From contig NZ_JAGTUF010000009.1 of assembly GCF_018224925.1 (NCBI RefSeq), forward strand, positions 62,001-126,000: 64,000 nucleotides of DNA, given 5' to 3'. This DNA is from Magnetospirillum sulfuroxidans. Its GTDB lineage: Bacteria; Pseudomonadota; Alphaproteobacteria; Rhodospirillales; Magnetospirillaceae. Made by a program: the position numbers and the translations under genes. Positions 7,554 to 16,856 of this stretch are shown here, piece after piece (the stretch's first letter is position 1; the number at the start of each line of letters is the position of its first letter). Below the pieces are notes generated by a model. That model saw nothing but the letters and a program-made list of their open reading frames with translations. It had not been told where the DNA came from and made no database searches.

Positions 7554-10052
7554 TCAGGCCTTGACCACCTTGACCGCGCACTTCTTGTAGTCCGTTTCCT
7601 TGGAAATCGGGCAGGTGGCGTCAAGGGTGAGCTTGTTGACCAAAACGGATTCGTCGAAGAACGGCACGAACACCAACCCTTCCGGCGGCCGATTGCGGCC
7701 ACGGGTGTCCAGACGCAGGGAAATCTCGCCGCGCCGGCTGGCCACCTTGACCACGTCGCCATTGCGCAAATTGCGCTTCTTGGCGTCGTTGGGGTGCATG
7801 AAGCAGGTGGCGGCGGGAACCGCCTTGTGCAGTTCGGGCACACGCCGGGTCATCGAGCCGGAATGCCAATGTTCCAACACGCGGCCGGTGCACAGCCACA
7901 GGTCGAATTCGGCATCGGGCTTTTCCGGCGGATCTTGGTACGGCAAGCCGATGATGAAGGCGCGGCCATCGGGACGGCCATAGAAACGCACGCCTTCCCC
8001 GGCCTTGACATAGGGGTCATAGCCTTCGCGGTAACGCCACAGGGTTTCCTTGCCATCGACCACCGGCCAACGCAGCCCGCGGGCCTTGTGGTAAAGATCG
8101 AAATCGCCGAGATCATGGCCATGGCCACGGCCGAAGGCGGCGTATTCCTCGAACAGGCCTTTTTGCACGTAGAAACCGAACGCCTTGGATTCGTCGTTTT
8201 CGAAACCCTGGGCGATTTCCGACAGCGGGAACTTATTGACGTTGCCGTTGGCATACAGCACGTCGAACAAGGTCTTGCCCTTGTATTGCGGCGCCTTGTC
8301 CAGCAATTCCGCCGGCCACACTTCTTCCATCTTGAAGCGCTTGGAGAATTCCATCACCTGCCAGACGTCGGAGCGGGCCTCGCCCGGGGCCTTGACCTGC
8401 TGGCGCCAGAACTGGGTCCGCCGTTCGGCGTTGCCGTAAGCGCCTTCTTTTTCCATCCACATGGCGGTGGGCAGGATCAGATCGGCGGACAAGGCGGTGA
8501 CGGTGGGGTAAGGATCGGAGACAACGACGAAGGCTTCCGGGTTACGATAACCGGGATAGGTTTCCTCGTTCATGTTGGCGGCGGTCTGCATATTGTTGGT
8601 GCATTGCACCCAATAGGCGTTGAGCTTGCCGTCCTTCAACATGCGATTTTGCAAGACGGCGTGATAGCCGACCTTGGGATTGATGGTGCCGGGCGGCAAC
8701 TTCCAGATCTTTTCGGCGATTTCGCGGTGCTTTTCGTTCATCACCACCAGATCGGCGGGCAGCCGATGGGCGAAGGTGCCGACCTCGCGCGCGGTACCGC
8801 AAGCCGAGGGCTGACCGGTCAGCGAAAACGGGCCGTTGCCCGGTTCCGAGATCTTGCCCACCAGCAGGTGGACGTTATAGATCATGTTGTTGACCCAGGT
8901 GCCGCGGGTGTGCTGGTTGAAGCCCATGGTCCAGTACGACACCACCTTCTTGGCGGGATCGGCGTACAGCTTGGCCAGGGCGATCAGCTTGTCCTCGGGC
9001 ACGCCCGACAACTTGGACACCTTCTCGACCGTGTAATCGGCGACAAACGCCTTGAACTCGTCAAACGACGAGTCGTTCATCTTGTTGGGATCACCCTTGC
9101 CGTTATAGCCGTTGTTGCCCGGCTCCTGCTCCAGCTTGTGGGTGGGGCGCAGGCCATAACCGATATCGGTGACCCCCATCTTGAACGTCACCGCTTTGTC
9201 GATGAACGCCTTGTTCACCGCACCATTCTGAATGATGTAGTTGCAGATGAAGTTCAAGATCGCCAGATCGGTGTTGGGCACGAACACCATGCCGTTATCG
9301 GCGAGATCGAAGCTCTTGTGTTCGTAGGTGGACAACACGGCGACCTGACAGCCGTCATGGGTCAAACGGCGATCAGTCAGACGCGACCACAAGATCGGGT
9401 GCATCTCGGCCATGTTGCTGCCCCACAACACGAAGGCATCGGCGTATTCAAGGTCGTCGTAACAGCCCATGGGCTCGTCCATGTTGAACGTGCGCATGAA
9501 GCCGGTCACCGCCGAGGCCATGCAATGGCGGGCGTTGGGGTCAAGGTTGTTGGAACGGAAACCGGCCTTCATCAGCTTGGCCGCCGCATAGCCTTCCCAC
9601 ACCGTCCACTGGCCGGAACCGAACATGCCGATACGGGTGACACCGTCCGGCTTTTTCAGTTGTTCTTTCCACTTTTCCGCCATGATGTCGAAGGCTTGGT
9701 TCCAACTGATCGGCGCAAATTCGCCGTTCTTGTCGAACTTGCCGTTCTTCATGCGCAGCAGCGGCTGGGTCAGGCGATCTTGGCCGTACATGATCTTGGA
9801 CAGGAAATAGCCCTTGATGCAGTTCAGGCCGCGATTGACCGGGGCATCGGGATCGCCTTGGGTCGCCACCACCCGTCCGTCCTGGACGCCGACCAGGACG
9901 CCGCAGCCGGTGCCGCAGAAGCGGCAGACGCCCTTGTCCCAACGGATGTTGGCCTTGGCCGGCTGCGCCGCCGCCGGCAACGAGATACCGGCCGCCGCGG
10001 CAGTGGCGGCGGCGGCGTTCGCCTTGATGAAGTCGCGCCGGTTGAGGCTCAT
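7554..10052 (-). CDS. napA: NapA, catalytic subunit of periplasmic nitrate reductase
   Basis: An 832-residue molybdoenzyme that reduces nitrate to nitrite in the periplasm; the length matches the family. The Tat signal is [18 protein letters not shown]. The N-terminal 4Fe-4S cluster is bound by Cys43, Cys46, Cys50 and Cys78 (CRFCGTGC...NCIKG). Cys177 in ARHCMASA is the expected molybdenum ligand. Bis-MGD binding segments such as [13 protein letters not shown] and the late [18 protein letters not shown] are present. The ATG overlaps the napD stop as ATGA, which fixes the start; the longer open frame is an artefact inside napD. NapD should bind the Tat signal during maturation. Confidence 0.98.
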   Translation of the reverse strand: MSLNRRDFIKANAAAATAAAAGISLPAAAQPAKANIRWDKGVCRFCGTGCGVLVGVQDGRVVATQGDPDAPVNRGLNCIKGYFLSKIMYGQDRLTQPLLRMKNGKFDKNGEFAPISWNQAFDIMAEKWKEQLKKPDGVTRIGMFGSGQWTVWEGYAAAKLMKAGFRSNNLDPNARHCMASAVTGFMRTFNMDEPMGCYDDLEYADAFVLWGSNMAEMHPILWSRLTDRRLTHDGCQVAVLSTYEHKSFDLADNGMVFVPNTDLAILNFICNYIIQNGAVNKAFIDKAVTFKMGVTDIGYGLRPTHKLEQEPGNNGYNGKGDPNKMNDSSFDEFKAFVADYTVEKVSKLSGVPEDKLIALAKLYADPAKKVVSYWTMGFNQHTRGTWVNNMIYNVHLLVGKISEPGNGPFSLTGQPSACGTAREVGTFAHRLPADLVVMNEKHREIAEKIWKLPPGTINPKVGYHAVLQNRMLKDGKLNAYWVQCTNNMQTAANMNEETYPGYRNPEAFVVVSDPYPTVTALSADLILPTAMWMEKEGAYGNAERRTQFWRQQVKAPGEARSDVWQVMEFSKRFKMEEVWPAELLDKAPQYKGKTLFDVLYANGNVNKFPLSEIAQGFENDESKAFGFYVQKGLFEEYAAFGRGHGHDLGDFDLYHKARGLRWPVVDGKETLWRYREGYDPYVKAGEGVRFYGRPDGRAFIIGLPYQDPPEKPDAEFDLWLCTGRVLEHWHSGSMTRRVPELHKAVPAATCFMHPNDAKKRNLRNGDVVKVASRRGEISLRLDTRGRNRPPEGLVFVPFFDESVLVNKLTLDATCPISKETDYKKCAVKVVKA

Positions 10053-10357
10053 GGAACGATCTCCCCTTCCAAATCCGTGTCGAAATGGTGATAGACGAGG
10101 GCGACCGATAAGATGCCCTCGATGTCGTGGAAACTGGTGATGGTGGCCCCGGCCCACTGGCCGGCGGCGTCTTCGACGATGACGACCATCTTGCCTTCGT
10201 CGGTCATGGTGTGGACTTCAACGCCGGGCAGGGACTCAAGCGCCTGCTTGACGCGATGGCGCTGGGCCGGAATGACGTGAACCAGCACGCCGCAGATGTT
10301 CTCGACCATTTCGCGCGGGGCTTCATGCTCCCGCGCAACGAAAGTGCCTAGGCGCAT
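10049..10357 (-). CDS. napD: NapD, chaperone for NapA maturation
   Basis: About 102 residues with the small ferredoxin-like NapD fold. NapD binds the NapA Tat signal peptide in the cytoplasm and delays export until the cofactor is inserted. Recognisable parts are [34 protein letters not shown] and the conserved end [16 protein letters not shown]. The start at 10357 ([10 protein letters not shown]) was chosen for a GGGAG ten bases upstream; it overlaps napF by 10 bp. A shorter start at 10309 would match the family's usual 87-residue length but lacks a ribosome site. The stop overlaps napA. Confidence 0.9.
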   Translation of the reverse strand: MRLGTFVAREHEAPREMVENICGVLVHVIPAQRHRVKQALESLPGVEVHTMTDEGKMVVIVEDAAGQWAGATITSFHDIEGILSVALVYHHFDTDLEGEIVP

Positions 10358-10656
10358 GACGTGTTTTCTCCCAGACCGGCCGGCGCCAATGTCAGCGCCC
10401 CCACCGGACAGACGTTCAGACAATCGCCACAGCCGGAGCAGACGGCGACATCAATCAAGGGAATGGCCCGGCCGCCCAGCAGGGCGTGCATTTTCAGGGC
10501 GCGAGGGGCGCAGGGATCAGCGCAGCTTCCGCAAGCAACGCCTTGCACGGCCAAACAGCCGCCGCCGAGAACGGCGACCCGTGGCCCCTGGGTTTCCGGC
10601 GGTTGAATGCGGGCGGCGCGTCCGAACAGGGCGCGGCGGGAAAGCTGTGGCGACAT
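10348..10656 (-). CDS. napF: NapF-like ferredoxin, short form
   Basis: A 102-residue protein at the head of the nap operon. NapF is a cytoplasmic iron-sulfur protein thought to help NapA mature. The C-terminal cluster motif CSGCGDCLNVCP is canonical, and an upstream cysteine set (CLAVQGVACGSCADPC) looks like a second, altered site. Typical NapF has about 160 residues and more cluster sites, so this one is clearly short: the N-terminal cluster domain appears to be missing, and MSPQLSRRALFGRAARI leads straight into the middle region. The SRRALF segment matches the usual NapF N-terminus, so the loss is internal rather than a late start. Operon position supports the call. Confidence 0.82.
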   Translation of the reverse strand: MSPQLSRRALFGRAARIQPPETQGPRVAVLGGGCLAVQGVACGSCADPCAPRALKMHALLGGRAIPLIDVAVCSGCGDCLNVCPVGALTLAPAGLGENTSCA

Positions 10657-10709
10657 CTCTTGGCCCCGTCAAAACCGCCTTCCCAAAGAAGGAAGACCGG
10701 CGAGGTCAG

Positions 10710-10749
10710 AGTGTACCCATGCGTACGAATGGCATTTGATTTTGGTCAA
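10710..10749 (-). promoter_or_regulatory. Class II FNR-type promoter of the nap operon
   Basis: TTGATTTTGGTCAA at 10736-10749 matches the FNR consensus TTGAT-N4-ATCAA in 9 of 10 positions. On the minus strand, a -10 hexamer TACACT lies at 10715-10710. This puts the start site near 10703 and the FNR box centre about 40 bases upstream, the position expected for class II activation. The napF ATG is at 10656. The sequence match is direct; the regulator's identity is inferred. Confidence 0.7.
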
Positions 10750-10829
10750 GAAGACCACACAAGACACGGGGTTATTCCCGACGCCTTTGCTTGGTTATTC
10801 AAATATCAGGAAAACACGGTATTGCCCGA

Positions 10830-12467
10830 TCAGCCTTGCCCCGGCAGGAACCCATCAACCAACATCTGGCGGAATTGGTCCGCCGGCACCGGTCGGGAAT
10901 AGAAAAATCCTTGCACGGTATCGCAGCCATTATCCTTGAGGAATTGGATATGAGCGGCGATTTCGCATCCCTCGGCCACCACTTCCAGATTGAGGCCGCG
11001 GCTGAGGCCGATGATGGCGCGGGCGATTTCAGCCGTCTTGGGATTGCTGTCCACATCCGAGATGAAGGCGCGGTCGATCTTCAAGGTGGTGATGGGGAAA
11101 CGCCCCAGATAGGACAGCGACGAATAGCCGGTGCCGAAATCGTCGATGGACAACCCCAACCCCAGATCGCGCAACGCGGTCATCTTCTTGACCGCGACTT
11201 CCACGTCATTCATCAGCATGCTCTCGGTGATTTCCAGTTCCAGCCATTTGGCCGCAAGACCGGTTTCAGCCAGCACGCCGGTGACGATATCAAGCAAGGC
11301 CCGGCTTTTGAACTGGCGGGCCGACACATTGACCGAAACCTTGACCGTCTTCAGCCCCTCGCTCTGCCATTCGCAGATTTGCAGGCATGAACGGCGCAAG
11401 ACCCAGGTGCCAATCTGTTCGATCAGGCCGGTTTCCTCGGCCACCGGAATAAACTCACCCGGATTGATCATCCCCCGATCGGGATCAATCCAGCGGATCA
11501 GGGCCTCGGCCCCGACAATGCGGTTGTTCTCGGCCGACACCTTGGGCTGGTAAAAGACGACGAATTCCTCGTTGGCCAAGGCCCGGCGCATGCGCGCTTC
11601 CAGATCCAGGCGGGATCGGGCCTTGTTGTTCATATCCTTGGAAAAGAACTGGTAATTATTGCGGCCCGAGACCTTGGCGTGATGCAGCGCGTTTTCCGCC
11701 TGCTTGATCAGCCCCTCGGCCGATTGGGCATCTTGCGGATAAAGGGCGACGCCGATGGAAAAGGTCACCACCACTTCCTGACCATCAATGCCGAACGGCT
11801 CCTTCACCGCCGCCAGAACCTTTTCGGCAACGATGACGCTGTCATCCACATCGGCCATGGTCATGACCAAGGCGAATTTATCGCCTTCAAGCCGCACCGC
11901 CGTATCGGTTTCGCGGATACACCGGCGCAGACGGCTGGCGACTTCGGTCAACAGACGATCGCCGGCGGCGTGGCCCAAGGCATCGTTGACCAAGGTAAAA
12001 CGATCCAGCCCCATCATCAGCAAGGCCACCGAGCCGCCGACTCGGTTGATCTGCACCATTGCCCGTTCGACCCGATCGACAAAGATGTCGCGATTGGGCA
12101 ATCCGGTCAGGGAATCATGGCCGAATTTGTTGCCGCCGCCGTCTCCCGCCGGACGCAGCAAGGCGAGAAAATGGGCGCCATCGGCAATCGCGGTAACACT
12201 GATATCGGCCAGCAGCGGCGATCCATCGGCGCGGCGGATCTCGCCACGCCACGGCGTCGCCGCCGCCTGGGTCAAGGCTTGGCCAATCTGCCCATGAGCG
12301 ATGGAAGCGTGGGGCGAGCCGTTGTTGAGGAAACTGCCGCCGGTATGGCCGGTCAGAAGTTCGAATGCCTTGTTGACGCGCACCGGCACCCGTTCGGCGT
12401 CGGCAACGACCACCGCGTCGCGAATGTTTTCCAAAATGGCGTCAAGCACAAGATGGTCTTCGGTCAT
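10830..12467 (-). CDS. PAS-GGDEF-EAL protein, probable c-di-GMP phosphodiesterase
   Basis: A 545-residue soluble signalling protein. An N-terminal PAS domain (about 1-110) precedes a GGDEF domain (about 115-280) and an EAL domain (about 295-540). The GGDEF active-site signature is degenerate: RLEGDKF stands where RxGGDEF is expected, so cyclase activity is doubtful. The EAL domain looks intact, with GAEALIRW, VSVNVSARQF, LELEITESMLM, the IDDFGTGYSSLSYL loop and VVAEGCE. It therefore probably hydrolyses c-di-GMP, with the GGDEF part perhaps binding GTP as a regulator. No membrane helix is seen. It is transcribed alone, next to the nap promoter but pointing the same way from its own start. Confidence 0.88.
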   Translation of the reverse strand: MTEDHLVLDAILENIRDAVVVADAERVPVRVNKAFELLTGHTGGSFLNNGSPHASIAHGQIGQALTQAAATPWRGEIRRADGSPLLADISVTAIADGAHFLALLRPAGDGGGNKFGHDSLTGLPNRDIFVDRVERAMVQINRVGGSVALLMMGLDRFTLVNDALGHAAGDRLLTEVASRLRRCIRETDTAVRLEGDKFALVMTMADVDDSVIVAEKVLAAVKEPFGIDGQEVVVTFSIGVALYPQDAQSAEGLIKQAENALHHAKVSGRNNYQFFSKDMNNKARSRLDLEARMRRALANEEFVVFYQPKVSAENNRIVGAEALIRWIDPDRGMINPGEFIPVAEETGLIEQIGTWVLRRSCLQICEWQSEGLKTVKVSVNVSARQFKSRALLDIVTGVLAETGLAAKWLELEITESMLMNDVEVAVKKMTALRDLGLGLSIDDFGTGYSSLSYLGRFPITTLKIDRAFISDVDSNPKTAEIARAIIGLSRGLNLEVVAEGCEIAAHIQFLKDNGCDTVQGFFYSRPVPADQFRQMLVDGFLPGQG

Positions 12468-12573
12468 TGGCCCCCCTTAGGATCGCCAATTTTCACCAAG
12501 TCCGGCAAAAGCGCAATCGCCATATGCATGTGGATTGCCATCGCCACCCTTGAGACCGGGAAACGACCATGCC

Positions 12574-13509
12574 ATGGTTATGGCCATGAGCCATCTTCTT
12601 TTCGCCACCGCCCCCCTGGATCGCGCCCACCATCTGCGCCGCGACCTCACTATTATCAACCGCTTGCGCTCTGGCCCCGAGGTTCGAGTGGTCAGTTATT
12701 GGCGCGATCTGTCGCTGCTGCGCGACGGCCGCGCCCTGCTGGCCTGCGGCACCGAAGCGGCTCAATTGCTCGATCTGGCCAGCGAAACTATTTTTCTGGG
12801 TCTGCTCGCGGGCAAGCCCGTCTTCGCCGCCGATGTCAACACCTTGCGCGCTGAAGCCGACGGCGCCCCGCCGCAATGGGAAAACGGCGCCAGCTGGGGC
12901 GAATTACGCGCCATCGGCGCCACTTTGTCGGCGGAAGACGGGGCTATCTTGGCCACCGGCCGCGCCTTGGTCAACTGGCACCGCACCGCCAAATTCTGCG
13001 GCCGTTGCGGCAGCCCGACCGAATCGCGCGAAGGGGGCCACGTCCGGGTCTGCCTGGACATCGCCTGCAACGCCCAACATTACCCACGCACCGATAATGC
13101 GGTGATCATGCAGGTCACCGATGGCGACAATATTCTTTTGCACCGCCAGCCATCTTGGCCCGCCGGGATGTGGTCGGTCCTGGCCGGCTTCGTCGAGCCG
13201 GGCGAAACCCTGGAACAGGCGGTGATTCGCGAAACCCACGAAGAAACCGGCATCATCGTCGATGACATCCGTTATGCCGGCAGCCAGCCGTGGCCGTTTC
13301 CGGCGTCATTGATGGTCGGCTTCACCGCACGCGCCATCGGCGGTCAGTTATGCCCCGACCTGCACGAATTGGAAGATGCCCGCTGGTTCAGCCGCGCCGA
13401 TATCGCCGCCGATTTCAGCGACGCCCACCGCAACACCGACGCCGGCCCCTATCTGGCCCGTCCCGGCTCCATCGCCCGCCAGATGATCGATGCCTGGTTG
13501 AAAGGCTGA
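12574..13509 (+). CDS. nudC: NudC, NAD(H) pyrophosphatase (Nudix)
   Basis: About 311 residues. NudC hydrolyses NADH to NMNH and AMP, and in bacteria also removes NAD caps from RNA. Seen here are an N-terminal domain, a four-Cys zinc ribbon (CGRC at 142-145, then two more Cys near 160 and 165), and the Nudix box GFVEPGETLEQAVIRETHEE. The NudC hallmark SQPWPFPASLM is also present. The gene offers closely spaced starts (12574, 12580, 12586) behind a GGGAAA; 12574 is used here. It is monocistronic, divergent from the c-di-GMP gene, and is followed by a strong hairpin. Confidence 0.92.
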   Translation: MVMAMSHLLFATAPLDRAHHLRRDLTIINRLRSGPEVRVVSYWRDLSLLRDGRALLACGTEAAQLLDLASETIFLGLLAGKPVFAADVNTLRAEADGAPPQWENGASWGELRAIGATLSAEDGAILATGRALVNWHRTAKFCGRCGSPTESREGGHVRVCLDIACNAQHYPRTDNAVIMQVTDGDNILLHRQPSWPAGMWSVLAGFVEPGETLEQAVIRETHEETGIIVDDIRYAGSQPWPFPASLMVGFTARAIGGQLCPDLHELEDARWFSRADIAADFSDAHRNTDAGPYLARPGSIARQMIDAWLKG

Positions 13510-13510
13510 G

Positions 13511-13544
13511 CCCCTCCCGCCGCGGTGACCCGCGGCGGGAGGGA
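13511..13544. terminator. GC-rich hairpin between convergent nudC and chemoreceptor genes
   Basis: A perfect 14-bp stem (CCCTCCCGCCGCGG / CCGCGGCGGGAGGG) closes on a TGAC tetraloop. There is no clear U-run on either side, so it may act as a transcription block for both convergent genes or as an RNA 3' end protector. Confidence 0.55.
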
Positions 13545-13551
13545 ACTATCG

Positions 13552-15240
13552 CTACATCTTGCGGACTTCATCGAGGAAGCGCGACAATCCGCCGGTCAGT
13601 TCGTTGGCGTCGTCGGCCAAGGAATCGGCAGCGGTTTGCACCTCGCGCGCCGCTGATCCGGTTTCGTTGGCGGCGTCGGCCACCGCGCCGATATGATTGC
13701 CAACCTCTTGCGCCCCATGGGCGGCTTCGCCGACCGAGCGGGCGATTTCATTGGTGGCGGCACCTTGTTCTTCGACCGAGGCGGCGATGGATTGGGCGAT
13801 GCCGCTCATCTGGGCGATGGTGCGGCCGATTTCACCGATGGCATCGACCACCTGCGAGGTCGTGCCCTGAATGGCTCCGATCTGGCTGGTGATCTCGTCC
13901 GTCGCCTTGGCCGTCTGGTTGGCCAAATGCTTGACTTCGTTGGCGACCACGGCGAAGCCCTTCCCCGCCTCGCCGGCCCGCGCCGCTTCGATGGTGGCGT
14001 TCAGCGCCAGCAGATTGGTCTGCGCCGCGATGGTGTTGATCAAGCCCACCACCTGACCAATGCGCGACGCCGCTTCCGACAGACCGCGAACGACGCTATC
14101 GGTGCGCTCGGCCGCTTCCACCGCGTCGTGGGCGATGGTGGTCGATTGCGCCACCTGCCGCGAAATCTCCCCGATCGAAGCGTTGAGCTCCTCGGCCGCC
14201 GCCGCGACGGTTTCAACATTGCTGGTGGTCTGTTCCACCGCCGCCGCCACCATGGCGGTTTCGGCGCTGGTCTGATCGGCGGTCCGGGTCATCACCCCGG
14301 CGGTGGAGCGCATCTGCGATGCCGCCGCGTTGACCGCCTGAGCCGCGGCGGAGACCCCCGCCTCCAACTCGTCGGCCAGCCGGGCCAAGGTCTCGCGGCG
14401 ATCCACTTCCGCTTGACGCCGCCCCTGTTCCTGCTCGTCGCGCAGGGATTGCACGGCCAAGGCATTATCCCGAAACACCATGACCGAACGGGCCATCTCG
14501 CCGATCTCATCCTTTCGCCCGGTCCCCTCGGGCATGGCGCTGGTATCGCCATCGGCCAGTTTGTGCATGGTGCCGGTGATATTGGTCATGGCCCCGACCA
14601 TGCCCTTGCCGACCACATACGATACCAGCACGACCAAGATGATGATGATGGAAATGCGGATACCTTGGCTCAGCAATTCGGCGCGAAAGGCGGTTTCGAT
14701 ATCATCGACATAAATGCCAGAACCGATCACCCAGCCCCAGGCATCAACACCCTTCACATAGGAAATCTTCGGCACCGGCGCTTCGTGTCCGGGCTTGGGC
14801 CATAAGTAATCGACAAACCCAGCCTTGTTTTTGGCCACTTCCTCGACAAAGGCGACAAAGATGGCCTTGCCATTACCATCCTTCAACCCCGACTGGTCCT
14901 TGCCGTTCAATTCCGGCTTGATCGGATGCATGACCACGCGAGAGGCCATGTCATTGATCCAGAAATACTCGTTCTCGCCATACCGCAAGGCCTGCACGGC
15001 AGCCTTGGCGGCGGTCTTGGCGTCATCTTCCATCATCAGGCCGGAATTGGCCTGTTCGATGTAATATTCGACCAGGCCGGTGGCGGTTTCAACGATGTGC
15101 TGGGTTTTCAGGCGCCGTCCATCAACCATTTCGCCACGGAGATGGCTGAGATTCAATCCGACCAACACCACCATGCCGATCAGAGACACGCCAAGAATCA
15201 GCAAAATCTTGCTGCGAAACTGCCAGTTGTCGATGAACAT
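13552..15240 (-). CDS. Methyl-accepting chemotaxis protein with Cache sensor
   Basis: A 562-residue transmembrane chemoreceptor. Helix 1 spans about residues 10-32. The periplasmic region is a single Cache type 2 domain, marked by YFWINDM, HPIKPELNGKDQSGLKD and the WGWVIGSGIYVDDIE end. Helix 2 (about 192-214) leads to a HAMP domain. The long coiled-coil signalling domain has the conserved hairpin tip with [26 protein letters not shown]. Such receptors sense small molecules such as organic acids and control CheA. No che genes are nearby. No CheR-binding pentapeptide is seen at the C-terminus (it ends FLDEVRKM). Confidence 0.93.
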   Translation of the reverse strand: MFIDNWQFRSKILLILGVSLIGMVVLVGLNLSHLRGEMVDGRRLKTQHIVETATGLVEYYIEQANSGLMMEDDAKTAAKAAVQALRYGENEYFWINDMASRVVMHPIKPELNGKDQSGLKDGNGKAIFVAFVEEVAKNKAGFVDYLWPKPGHEAPVPKISYVKGVDAWGWVIGSGIYVDDIETAFRAELLSQGIRISIIIILVVLVSYVVGKGMVGAMTNITGTMHKLADGDTSAMPEGTGRKDEIGEMARSVMVFRDNALAVQSLRDEQEQGRRQAEVDRRETLARLADELEAGVSAAAQAVNAAASQMRSTAGVMTRTADQTSAETAMVAAAVEQTTSNVETVAAAAEELNASIGEISRQVAQSTTIAHDAVEAAERTDSVVRGLSEAASRIGQVVGLINTIAAQTNLLALNATIEAARAGEAGKGFAVVANEVKHLANQTAKATDEITSQIGAIQGTTSQVVDAIGEIGRTIAQMSGIAQSIAASVEEQGAATNEIARSVGEAAHGAQEVGNHIGAVADAANETGSAAREVQTAADSLADDANELTGGLSRFLDEVRKM

Positions 15241-15393
15241 GCAGAAAACCCCGATGCCTGGAATTATTATTTTAATTCTGTTTTAGCCCGCCTTTTTTCA
15301 AGATTATTGCGGCAGACCCCCGGGGATGGTCAACACTATTGTCCAGAATTATGACTTTAGTTTTAAGATCATCTCTCTCCGCCACCCTCAATA

Positions 15394-15430
15394 AAAAAGG
15401 CGCTTCCACCGGGGTGGAAGCGCCTTTTTA
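15394..15430 (-). terminator. Intrinsic terminator after gltBD
   Basis: A stem of about 15 bp (AAGGCGCTTCCACC / GGTGGAAGCGCCTT) is flanked by A- and T-runs. It sits 13 bases downstream of the gltD stop on the minus strand, with a U-tract on that strand. The symmetric A/T runs would also allow termination in the other direction. Confidence 0.85.
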
Positions 15431-15442
15431 TAACAATCCCGA

Positions 15443-16855
15443 TCAGCGCGGCAGGGTGCTGGCGCCCATCAGGAATTCATCGACAGAGCGAGCAGCCTGA
15501 CGGCCTTCGCGGATGGCCCAAACCACCAACGACTGACCACGCCGGATATCGCCCGCGGCAAACACCTTGGGGTTCGAGGTCTGGTACTTCAGCGTATCGG
15601 CCTTGACGTTGCCGCGACCATCCTTTTCCAGACCTAGCCCTTCGACCAGACCTTCATGCACCGGATGGACAAAGCCCATGGCCAGCAAGACCAGATCAGC
15701 CTCAAGCGTGAATTCGCTGCCGGCGATGGGCTGGAACTTGGCGTCGACTTCGATGCAGTTCAGCCCCTTCAACTGACCGTTTTCGCCAAAGAACGAGTTT
15801 GTCGCCACCGACCAGCGCCGGGCACAGCCTTCGTCGTGCGACGACGAGGTGCGCAGCTTGTTCGGCCATTTCGGCCAATTGACCAGCTTGTCTTCCAATA
15901 CGGGCGGCTTGGCCATGATCTCGATCTGGGTGACCGAAGCAGCCTGCTGGCGGTTCGAGGTGCCGACACAATCGGCGCCGGTATCGCCGCCGCCGATGAC
16001 GACCACCTTCTTGCCCGTGGCCAAGATGTCGGCAACGCCCACCGCCTCGCCCGAGACCCGGCGATTCTGCTGGACCAGGAAGTCCATGGCGTAATGCACA
16101 CCAGCCAATTCGCGACCGGGAACCGACAGATCGCGCGGCTTTTCCGCCCCGCCGGTCAGCACCACCGCATCATAGCCGTCCAACTCGGCCACCGGCACGG
16201 TGACGCCGACATGGGCATTGGTGCGGAATTCGACACCTTCGGCAACCATCTGGGCGGCGCGGCGTTCGATCACCGCCTTATCCAGCTTGAAATCGGGAAT
16301 GCCATAGCGCAGCAGACCGCCGACATGGGCGTTCTTTTCATAGACCACCACATGATGACCGGCGCGGACCAATTGCTGCGCCGCCGCCAGACCGGCGGGA
16401 CCGCCACCGACCACCGCCACCTTCTTGCCGGTGCGCGGCTTGCTGGTGTCGGGCTTGATCCAGCCTTCGGCCCAAGCATGTTCGACGATGGCATGCTCGA
16501 TGGTTTTGATCGCCACCGGAACGTCTTCCAGATTCAAGGTGCACGATGCCTCGCACGGCGCGGGGCAGATGCGGCCGGTGAATTCCGGGAAGTTATTGGT
16601 GGAATGCAGAACCTCGATCGCTTCGGCCCAGCGGTCGCGATAGACCAGATCATTCCAGTCGGGAATGATGTTGTTGACCGGGCAGCCCTGGTGGCAGAAC
16701 GGAACGCCGCAATCCATGCAGCGCGCGCCCTGCTTGGCCAGATCGCCATCCGACAGCGGCATGGTGAACTCGTGGTAATGCTTCACCCGATCTTCCGGCT
16801 TTTCATAGCCGGGGGTCAGGCGGGCAAATTCCTTGAAACCGGTCGCCTTGCCCAT
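15443..16855 (-). CDS. gltD: Glutamate synthase, small (beta) subunit
   Basis: A 470-residue flavoprotein. It oxidises NADPH on FAD and passes electrons through iron-sulfur clusters to GltB, which makes glutamate from glutamine and 2-oxoglutarate. The Cys-rich N-terminus is [17 protein letters not shown], with a further set in CPAPCEASC. The FAD-binding motif is [12 protein letters not shown] and the NADPH-binding motif is [11 protein letters not shown]. The start at 16855 lies one base after the gltB stop and has GGAGGG upstream. It forms an operon with gltB and is followed by a strong terminator. Confidence 0.96.
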   Translation of the reverse strand: MGKATGFKEFARLTPGYEKPEDRVKHYHEFTMPLSDGDLAKQGARCMDCGVPFCHQGCPVNNIIPDWNDLVYRDRWAEAIEVLHSTNNFPEFTGRICPAPCEASCTLNLEDVPVAIKTIEHAIVEHAWAEGWIKPDTSKPRTGKKVAVVGGGPAGLAAAQQLVRAGHHVVVYEKNAHVGGLLRYGIPDFKLDKAVIERRAAQMVAEGVEFRTNAHVGVTVPVAELDGYDAVVLTGGAEKPRDLSVPGRELAGVHYAMDFLVQQNRRVSGEAVGVADILATGKKVVVIGGGDTGADCVGTSNRQQAASVTQIEIMAKPPVLEDKLVNWPKWPNKLRTSSSHDEGCARRWSVATNSFFGENGQLKGLNCIEVDAKFQPIAGSEFTLEADLVLLAMGFVHPVHEGLVEGLGLEKDGRGNVKADTLKYQTSNPKVFAAGDIRRGQSLVVWAIREGRQAARSVDEFLMGASTLPR

Positions 16856-16856
16856 C

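Noticed and set aside
7794-10091. Long open frame antisense to napA (about 765 codons)
   Set aside because: It lies wholly opposite a certain gene and its product is His/Gly/Asp-rich with no fold or ribosome site. GC-rich codon bias makes such shadow frames common.
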